Shown in pieces: positions 37,507 to 45,000 of a stretch of DNA of 64,000 nt. Numbering within the stretch: position 1 is the first letter of the stretch; each line of letters begins with the position of its first letter. The stretch is from Bacteroidota bacterium. Its GTDB lineage: Bacteria > Bacteroidota > Ignavibacteria > Ignavibacteriales > Ignavibacteriaceae. The stretch is from NCBI GenBank assembly GCA_021815405.1, contig JAKAGV010000008.1, positions 124,001 through 188,000 on the forward strand, given 5' to 3'. The notes below the pieces were generated by a model. It made no database searches. It was not told where the DNA came from and saw nothing but the letters and a program-made list of their open reading frames with translations. Position numbers and translations under genes: made by a program.

Positions 37507-38572
37507 CGTCGCCCTCACCGCCTCTGGTATTTTGGGACTTAGCATTTAATTCTTCGGATAATAAAAGCTGCGCGCCGTCCTTTACAACAACCGCGCCGGG
37601 TTTCAAAATATTTTCTTCAGGAACAAAAAATCCCTTACCTGCCGGGTTATCTGTATTGATTTTAATACGTGCAAATTTTCCCGTGGATATTTCTGCATAT
37701 ATCCATGCACTTCCTTGATACCATATAACCGCATTCGAAGGAACATCTACGCCTGTTAAATCATTCCCATCCGGAAGAAATGCTTTCACATTCATGCCGC
37801 TGCTTAATGATACTCCGGGCATTATATAGTAAAGAGTCTTTGTCTGAAATTGCGAATTTGCCGTTCTGCTTTCGGAAACATACCTGCACAAAATCTTCTT
37901 GCTGTTATCAGATGGCGATTGAATAAAAATATCAGCCGGAATATTTATTCCTGTTCTTTCCGGCGGAAGCGAAACTTGAATTAAAACATCATCAAGCGAG
38001 AGCAAGCGCTGTAATTCCGGAGAATTATTAAAAATCCATTTTGAAAGATTAACTCCCCACTGCTGTTCAATTGAACTTTTTGTGCTGCTTAAATTTACTG
38101 AAGCCGAACTTACATCAGCCTCATCTGATAAATACGCTGCTTGCGCCGATTGGTAATCCTGCTCGCTCGCCAGTTTCTTGTTATAAAGATTCTTAACACG
38201 CTCATAATTTTTCTGTGAGACTAAAAGAATCTCTTTCGATTTAGCAAGCTGTGCTTTATCAGTTTCATAGCTCTGTACATCCTTTGATAAATCCTGTATG
38301 GAAACAACAGAACCGTACGCCGTCAATTCTGCACGGTGCTTTACCGGAATTAATTTTACAGTTGTTATGCCTGACTCGTTTTGTTCTTCCGGAGTTACGA
38401 CTACTGCTGTAATTCCATTTATTACCTGAACCGGGGACTCTGTTTTAATATCCTTGCTGTCGGCGTTATCCTGTTTATCGCTGTCGGTGTGCTTAAATAT
38501 TAAACCTGCGTCTATTATCAAAACAATAATGATAGATATTAAGGCGATACTGATTATCTTTTTATTTTCCAT
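37499..38572 (-). CDS. RND periplasmic adaptor (HlyD/CusB-like)
   Basis: A 357-aa membrane-fusion protein with N-terminal anchor (about 5-26). A long alpha-hairpin at about 100-170 (SYETDKAQLAKSKEIL, YNKKLASEQDYQSAQAAYL) links to lipoyl/beta-barrel segments; the C-terminal PSNAVIWYQGSAWIYAEIS is a typical adaptor motif. It bridges the inner-membrane permease to an outer channel. Overlap with the permease gene indicates co-translation. The N-terminal lipoyl half seems short. The C-terminal tail (GGEGDDD) is acidic. A hairpin (38621-38661) and the small secreted protein gene lie just upstream on the same strand. Confidence 0.85.
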   Translation of the reverse strand: MENKKIISIALISIIIVLIIDAGLIFKHTDSDKQDNADSKDIKTESPVQVINGITAVVVTPEEQNESGITTVKLIPVKHRAELTAYGSVVSIQDLSKDVQSYETDKAQLAKSKEILLVSQKNYERVKNLYNKKLASEQDYQSAQAAYLSDEADVSSASVNLSSTKSSIEQQWGVNLSKWIFNNSPELQRLLSLDDVLIQVSLPPERTGINIPADIFIQSPSDNSKKILCRYVSESRTANSQFQTKTLYYIMPGVSLSSGMNVKAFLPDGNDLTGVDVPSNAVIWYQGSAWIYAEISTGKFARIKINTDNPAGKGFFVPEENILKPGAVVVKDGAQLLLSEELNAKSQNTRGGEGDDD

Positions 38573-38739
38573 CTTTAAAACTCTTTTTAATAAGTCAAAT
38601 TGTTGAATTGCTTAAATGCTAAACTGCTTTACTTCCCGGACAAAACTCCCTGCAGCAGTTTAACAATTGAGCGATTATACAATTATAAAATTACTCAACT
38701 TCTACTGATCGCAAAAAATAATTTTGATGCAAAGAGGTT

Positions 38740-39066
38740 TTATATTCGGAGGACGGATATATCCAAATAAATATCTTTAGAAAAGAATTGATGGAGAGAT
38801 TTAAGATGCTTTATATAAGATGTGACACTAAGATTCAAAGAAAGACATTCTTGAAAATTATCAAGCGGGAAAAAAGAAATGGACCTTGAAGAATTATTTT
38901 CCTGCCGTTTTTTTGGAAAAGTCCGATTGTAATTAATCGACTCAATAAAAGAATGGCATTCGGTCTTATAATTTTGTTCCGCTTCTTTTGCGTCTACCTC
39001 ATTTGTAGAAGCAAAGAATAGAGCAATAAGAATCAGAATTAAATATTTTGTAAAATTACTCTTCAT
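38740..39066 (-). CDS. Small secreted protein upstream of the RND pump
   Basis: A 108-aa protein. From ATG 39066 there is a clear signal peptide (hydrophobic core LILILIALFFAS, cut before about residue 29), then a short mature region with two Cys (KTECHSF and FQECLSL). The start GTG 39072 is possible but adds only two residues. It lies 167 bases upstream of the adaptor on the same strand and is probably co-regulated. Small Cys/His proteins near metal pumps can be metallochaperones, but this is inference; I recognise no family. Confidence 0.5.
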   Translation of the reverse strand: MKSNFTKYLILILIALFFASTNEVDAKEAEQNYKTECHSFIESINYNRTFPKKRQENNSSRSISFFPLDNFQECLSLNLSVTSYIKHLKSLHQFFSKDIYLDISVLRI

Positions 39067-39293
39067 AATCACTTTTAAATTTATCGAACTTGCTTTTACA
39101 AATATGTGATCTGGCTATGGAATCAGAAGTATAAATATTTTACAGCGTAGCCGAAAAACCAATGTATGCTTGATTTTAGACCAATAGATTAAAATAAAAA
39201 TATATTCTGAAAGAATAATTCCTGATGCAATTATAATTATGAATGCAAATATTAATTGCAGCTTTAATACTTTTTAAAGTACATTCCTTTCCA

Positions 39294-39504
39294 GCATCAC
39301 GAAGTGATGCAACACGAATAACCATGCGTGAAATGCATGGGAAGTAGGAAATCCAAATGTCATAGAACTACGAAGTAGTTCAACAATAACGCAGTCATAT
39401 TTGTTTATTTTTGTACTACCATTCGGTGGACTTGATTATCTATTCATAATCTTTCCGGCATCACGAAGTGATGCAACACGAATAACCACGCATGAAATGC
39501 ATGG
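39294..39504. repeat. Family C hairpin array, block 1
   Basis: Ordered hairpins with GAA triloops: GCATCAC-GAA-GTGATGC (39294-39310), CCATGCGT-GAA-ATGCATGG (39322-39340), GAACTAC-GAA-GTAGTTC (39365-39381), then again GCATCAC (39458-39474) and CCACGCAT (39486-39504). The first two hairpins of each set are separated by the fixed spacer AACACGAATAA. Confidence 0.9.
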
Positions 39505-39567
39505 GAATAAAAAATGATTAGTAAGGACTATAATTGTTTTTTATTATGGAATTAGTTAATTAGCAAT

Positions 39568-39927
39568 ATGCGATTATATTATGCTCGTAAAATAATACCC
39601 GGATTTACTGCTTTAGTTTCATCTGCCGCAATCATTTTAAATTTAATGGTTTATCAGGTAAACAGTGGCTTCTCTATAACGAAAACCGAGACTCCAAAAA
39701 TTTTTACTCAGCCAGCCTTTCATCTTGAAGCAGTAAATTTTCAAAATCCAAACATTACTAGAATAGAACTAAAAAATATTGTCTACAGTGTTTACGACAA
39801 GATAGAAGAACTTAATGATAATCTATTCTATACAGCAGTAAAACAAACTACTGTAAGAATACATTTTATACAACAAAAGCTTTCCTTTCAAAAATTTATT
39901 TCTGCTCATTTCGCTACAAGCACCTAA
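39568..39927 (+). CDS. Small membrane protein between hairpin arrays
   Basis: A 119-aa predicted product with a basic N-terminus (MRLYYARK), one hydrophobic segment (about 10-30) and a soluble C-terminal part. No family recognised. It is followed after 64 bases by a 41-aa membrane protein gene and an intrinsic terminator, which makes a two-gene unit plausible. The ribosome site is poor and codon use is not a strong guide, so it might be a chance frame. The unit is enclosed by two nearly identical family C blocks. Confidence 0.5.
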   Translation: MRLYYARKIIPGFTALVSSAAIILNLMVYQVNSGFSITKTETPKIFTQPAFHLEAVNFQNPNITRIELKNIVYSVYDKIEELNDNLFYTAVKQTTVRIHFIQQKLSFQKFISAHFATST

Positions 39928-39991
39928 TCCTTCATATAAACTCTCAATAATTTAATTTAAATAACTTTTAATAAAGTAAGAGGATTTTACT

Positions 39992-40117
39992 ATGCAGGAA
40001 TCTGTTAAAAAAGATAGTAAAGGATCTGGGATAATATTTTATTTACTTATTGGAGCTTTAGGCTTATCCCTAATTGGAGTTGTATTGTTTATTATTTATT
40101 CGCTAATCGTACAATAG
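39992..40117 (+). CDS. 41-aa single-helix membrane peptide
   Basis: ATG 39992 has AAGAGG at 39979-39984, about 7 bases upstream. The product starts MQESVKKDSKGSG, then one hydrophobic helix (IIFYLLIGALGLSLIGVVLF) and a short tail. An intrinsic terminator follows its stop directly. It resembles small subunit or stress peptides of membrane complexes, but no homolog can be named. It is too short for most gene callers. Confidence 0.65.
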   Translation: MQESVKKDSKGSGIIFYLLIGALGLSLIGVVLFIIYSLIVQ

Positions 40118-40137
40118 CAAATCCTTACTAAATAAGT

Positions 40138-40173
40138 GCGGAAGGTTTTAATTGTTAAAGCCTTCCGCTTTTT
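40138..40173 (+). terminator. Intrinsic terminator after the 41-aa peptide gene
   Basis: GCGGAAGG (40138-40145) pairs with CCTTCCGC (40161-40168), with the stem extended by T/A pairs around loop ATTG, then five T. Confidence 0.92.
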
Positions 40174-40382
40174 ATCTGCATTGTAATTAAAATAGTCAAT
40201 GAGAAAGAGTGAGGATGGGAATCGTTCTCTTAGCATGATAAATTGAAGAATCACTAAAATATAAAGCTGATTTTCTCTTGTCCTATTTTCTATTGTTCCA
40301 AACTACACCAGAGGCTTACTAACATAGTTATTCATATTCATCCCCTTTTCACGACTATGAAGATCTGTTCACATTCTTTCCG

Positions 40383-40633
40383 GCATCACGAAGTGATGCA
40401 ACACGAATAACCATGCATGAAATGCATGGGGAATAGGAAATCCAAATGTCATAGAACTACGAAGTAGTTCAACAATAAAACAGTCATATTTGTTTATTTT
40501 TGCGCTTCTATTCGACAGACATGATTATCTATTCGTAATCTTTCCGGCATCACGAAGTGATGCAACACGAATAACCACGCATGAAATGCGTGGGAATAAA
40601 AAAGATAAGAGATAAAGAACTACGAAGTAGTTC
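40383..40633. repeat. Family C hairpin array, block 2
   Basis: The same order as block 1: GCATCAC hairpin (40383-40399), CCATGCAT hairpin (40411-40429), GAACTAC hairpin (40454-40470), GCATCAC hairpin (40547-40563), CCACGCAT / ATGCGTGG (40575-40593), GAACTAC hairpin (40617-40633). The segment from 40375 to about 40600 matches 39285 to about 39515 as a direct repeat. It ends 40 bases before the transposase stop. Confidence 0.9.
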
Positions 40634-40672
40634 AACAAATTCAGGCGTTATCTTCTAAACAAAAAATGTACT

Positions 40673-41119
40673 CTAAAACAGGTAACGTTCATCAAATTTA
40701 ATTTGATGCTCTTTTAGCAGGCATATATACTCATCTTTAAACGATTTCTTCATATGATGTTCTTTCTGATTTTTTACATATTCTATCAGATTATCTTTCG
40801 CAGAAATTGAATAACTAAATGCACCGTAGCCAATCTGCCATCCGCCAAAATGAGGGAATATTTTTTCAGTCTTAATGAATTCATCTGCGGCAATCTTTAT
40901 ATCTTTGACTAGGTTTGCTATGGCTATTGTAGGATGTATATGAGTAATAATATGAATGTGTTCTTTCATACCGTTTATGCGGTACAAATGACAGTCCTTA
41001 TTTTTAAGTATACCAGCAATATAGCTGTATAGTTTATCTTGCCCCGATTCAATCATTGTTTCTTCACGGTTCTTTGTTGAAAATACTATTTGATACAAAA
41101 GCTGGGTATACGTGCTCAT
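40673..41119 (-). CDS. tnpA: IS200/IS605-type Y1 (HUH) transposase, REP-associated-like
   Basis: A 148-aa single-domain Y1 transposase of normal length (about 130-160). The HUH pair is H54-I-H56 in KEHIHIITHI; WQIGYGAFSYS (about 94-104) is the family segment before the catalytic helix, and Y114 in EYVKNQKEHH is the predicted nucleophile. Such enzymes move single-stranded DNA by recognising hairpins next to the element ends. Here no TnpB follows, and the gene lies amid the GAA-triloop hairpins of family C, which may be its recognition structures or mobilised remnants. It appears intact. No clear ribosome site. Confidence 0.9.
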   Translation of the reverse strand: MSTYTQLLYQIVFSTKNREETMIESGQDKLYSYIAGILKNKDCHLYRINGMKEHIHIITHIHPTIAIANLVKDIKIAADEFIKTEKIFPHFGGWQIGYGAFSYSISAKDNLIEYVKNQKEHHMKKSFKDEYICLLKEHQIKFDERYLF

Positions 41120-41216
41120 AATATTTTACCATTTTTTATTATCGAAAAAATAATTCGATTAAAATAAATATTCTAATTGAATTAACTCAATAAAACGACA
41201 TGAACCATTTTTTATT

Positions 41217-41480
41217 GAACCACTTCGTGGTTCGGTTTTTCTCCGTCTTTTTATTTCTTAGGGTTGCATTTTAGCAAGAGGCTTGCAGGCGTGGATACTC
41301 TCTTCTCTATGGATTGCATCCATAGTTATTATTGTTTAACCGCTTCGCGAATATGATGTTCTGTCAATAATTCTTTCCAGCATCACGAAGTGATGCAACA
41401 CGAATAACCATGCATGAAATGCATGGGAATAAAAAATCTATATGCAATAAAACTACTCAAAATTGACCGCTGTGCGGGAA
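41217..41480. repeat. Family C hairpins, upstream side of the transposase
   Basis: GAACCAC-TTC-GTGGTTC (41217-41233) is a hairpin of the opposite polarity (GAA loop on the minus strand). GCATCAC-GAA-GTGATGC (41380-41396) and CCATGCAT-GAA-ATGCATGG (41408-41426) repeat the array order. Then AACTAC and GAAGTAGTTC (about 41451-41478) form the third hairpin, split by about 21 extra bases. Confidence 0.85.
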
Positions 41481-41697
41481 GTAGTTCAACAATAAAGGTG
41501 TTATTATCCAAAATGCTTTTTATTTATTTTCAAAATGCAGTCCCTTTTGTTGAATCACTTCGAGGTTTGATTTAGAATTAGGGATTTTCTTTCCTACGAT
41601 TTCGCCCGAAGTTATTTATGTTCATCCGCTTTTCTGATATCAATCTTTCCATCAGAAGATTAACAACATAACAAATGAATAGTCAGTCTTTTTAATT

Positions 41698-41919
41698 TTA
41701 GTTTCTTTTCTCCGCGCTGAATTGTTTTGTTAATTCCTGCATCGACTGCATTCCTTTTACTGCCTCAAGGTCTTCCTCTGTTGACTTGCCTGATGAAGGA
41801 ATTACTTTGCACATTTCTTCTAAATCGCTTTTCAATGATTTAACCGTTTGCAAAATTTCCCGGTTTTCACTTATTACATCTTTGTAAATTTCGAAAAGAG
41901 CAAACACCCGTTCATACAT
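41698..41919 (-). CDS. Small coiled-coil protein downstream of the DUF4011 helicase
   Basis: A 73-aa product: acidic and Leu/Ile/Glu-rich, with a heptad-like N-terminal half (FALFEIYKDVISENREILQT) and a flexible Ser/Gly turn (IPSSGKSTEEDL). It follows the very large helicase gene on the same strand after 105 bases and could be an accessory subunit. There is no recognised family and the ribosome site is weak, so a hypothetical small protein is the honest call. Confidence 0.45.
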   Translation of the reverse strand: MYERVFALFEIYKDVISENREILQTVKSLKSDLEEMCKVIPSSGKSTEEDLEAVKGMQSMQELTKQFSAEKRN

Positions 41920-42024
41920 TTCAAACTTTGCTAATTATTCTTCGGTTAGCATAAATCCTCTTTTGATTAACTAACAATTGAATCTAGCATTTTCAGAACG
42001 CAAAAAGTTTTTTCTTAGACTGAA

Positions 42025-45000
42025 TTAGTTTTCTGCTAATACAAAACGATCATTTTGTTTGATAATAATTTCTTTCCTTAGAGCGTAATCAATACTTAAC
42101 TTTATAACATCTTCTACATTCTCTCCAATGCGTGAATAGCCAAAAATATGTGCAACTTCTTTTATTAAATCTTCCTTAGGAAGACTAAACTGTACAGTTA
42201 AAACTTCTCTAATACCGTTTATAATTTCCTCTTTAGCTATATCCTCTGCATCGCGCTTATTATCTTCTTCACCTGGTACTCGAAATAAATTATAATTCTC
42301 TATTTCTTGATCATTTCGCCAATAGAAATAAGAATCTTTTTGAGTTGTCTTTTTTAAATTTAATTGATGGTATAGACTAGACAAGTATTCGTTTAATCTG
42401 ACACCTAAACGAGTTATTCCCCATGCATTTAATATTCTTTTTGATAAAAGCTCATGTCTAATCGGAGCTTCTATTTCAATAATTTTTTTAATCTGATGAA
42501 TTATTTGTGCTCTAAAATTTGGATCGAAGAAATTATCAGAATTATACAATTGTTTTTTATCAAGTTCACAGCATTTGTACAAAGAAAATATGTTTGTTGG
42601 CTGAACTATTTCTCTTGAAGTATTTTTAAGTACTTGCTTGTATTGTTTATCATCTATTACTTTAATTATTTTATCATCTCTAGGTTCATTTTTGTTAACA
42701 ACCTGTACTTTATTAATTTTTTCAATAATATCTTGAATAATTTTTTGAGGATTTTCCCACCAATCGGGAGACCACAGTTTATAAATATTCCAACCTAACA
42801 TTTTTAATACATCTATTTGAATAATCTCACGATCCTTTGCTGTCCTAGCAGCATTATAGTTATCTCCATCTGTAAGTATACCTAAAATAAATTCCGACTG
42901 TTTTTCGGGATTGACTATTCCGATGTCAATTTTAAAACCAGAACAACCTATATCAGTCTTAACTTGAAATCCTTGTTTCCGAATTTCATCAGCAACCAAC
43001 TCCTCAAAGTACTTAGGGACTGACTTTTTTATAATATTTTTTTGAGGTAATGCTCGTTTACCTTTTTCCGTATACGCTAAAAATGCTTTGAAGTTTGCAA
43101 TTTCATCTGACTTACTTCGTGAAATATCAATCTGATCTGAACGCAGTGTAGAAAAAATTTTCATTTCATAACGTGCTCTTGATATAGCAACATTTAGTCT
43201 TCTCCATCCGCCTTTTCTAACTAAGGGACCAAAATTAAGATATACCTTACCTTCTATGTCAGGGCCATAACCAATAGAGAATAAAATCACGTCACGCTCG
43301 TCTCCCTGAACATTTTCTAAATTCTTTATAAAAATAGGCTCGGTAGATTCCATTGCAACCTTTTCTAGCTCCGGATTATTTTTAAATTCTTCATTTAACA
43401 TATCCTCTATTAAGTTTTGTTGCACCGAACTAAATGTTACAATTCCAATGCTTCTTTGAGCTAAATTTTTATCAGACAAACGTTTTAGAACTTCATCAAC
43501 AATTGCTTTTGCCTCAAATTTATTTTGTGCTGTTTTTCCTCTGTCATAATGTCCCGGCACAAATATATTAGTTACTTTAGTAGTTAAATCATCCGGTGAA
43601 GGGAAAGTCAATAATGAATTTTCATAAAAGTTAGAATTACTAAATGCAATAAGACTCTCATGTTTGCTGCGATAATGCCATAATAAATGTCTCGAAGGCA
43701 TTGATAAAACGGAACAATCATCTAAAATGCTTTCTAAATCTTCTAAGTCAGCATTTTCTTCATCACTTTGGTTCGTTGAAAAGAAACTTGTCGGGGGCAT
43801 TTGTTTGGGATCGCCTACTATGATAGCATTTTTTCCACGTGCAATTGCACCAACAGCTTCACATGTAGGTAATTGAGAAGCCTCATCAAAAACTACCAAA
43901 TCGAATTTAGATTTATCAACTTCAAAATATTGTGCAACTGAAATCGGACTCATGAGCATACAGGGACAAATTCTAGGCAGTAAGTTCGGGATTGAGTCAA
44001 ACAATTTTCTAATTGACATCGCTCGCCCACCATTTCGAATTGCTCTCTGTAGAATTCCGATTTCCGAATTATTTACAGCCTCATTTGTAAATGAAGGTAT
44101 TCTAGATGCCAGCTTAGCATAAAGTTCTTGTTTTGTTAACTCTTCAAAAAGTTTACTTTGTTCTCTAAACCTATTTATTTTCCCTTCAAACAGTTTCCCA
44201 TTGAATATCGATAAAGCGGAATCATTACATATTATATATTCTGCAAAATGCTTATATAAAGACTTTTTGAAACTTAAAAGCACCTCCTCGTTCTTTAATT
44301 TACCTTTTTCATATGAGTTCATTACCTGAGATAAACCTGCTGCGATTGCTCTTTCTTTAATTTGATTCCAACTCACCCAATTTTTTAAAGATTCAATATT
44401 TGATAACCAATTTTCCGCCTTATTCTTCCAGAATACCTTCCAATCAATTGAATTATCACATTCAAATAAGAAATTGATTCTTAATAAATCTGTTAATGCA
44501 GCTTCAAGGCTATCTAGTTGACTAAAAGAATCTACATAACCTAAAAATACTTTACCCTTAACCTCAATAAATGAACTACTTCCCTGAGATAATTGAATTG
44601 ATAAACGCTCTTTCATTTTATTTGACTTTGATATATCGCCAGCGAGCTTTATAAATAACAGATGCATCTGAAAACTCAATTCGCAAATTTTAGTTACAGT
44701 AGACCATTTTGGATTTCCATCATTCCACAAAAAATCTAATTCAAGTCTTAATGTCTTTTCATTTTCGTCTAGCCGGCTTTGTTCGGACTGGTAAGCAATT
44801 ATTTTTTCCAGAAACTTTGTAACATTTGATTTATCAATTACGCCAGATTTAGAAATAAGATTAAGTGATTTTAATATTTTTTTTTGCCCCAAAAATCTTG
44901 GCAAAAACCATTTTTGCGATAGAGTATTCCATTCAGCTAATTTTGCTTCTGCCTCATATACTAAAATATCTTTTTTGAAAGTACTCAATAATGCATCTTT

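Noticed and set aside
38621-38661. AAACTGCT/AGCAGTTT hairpin before the RND adaptor as a riboswitch
   Set aside because: A single simple stem with a 25-base loop; no known riboswitch architecture is visible.
39294-41480. Regular hairpin arrays as a CRISPR locus
   Set aside because: The spacers are themselves repeated, there are no unique spacers of constant length, and no cas genes are present.
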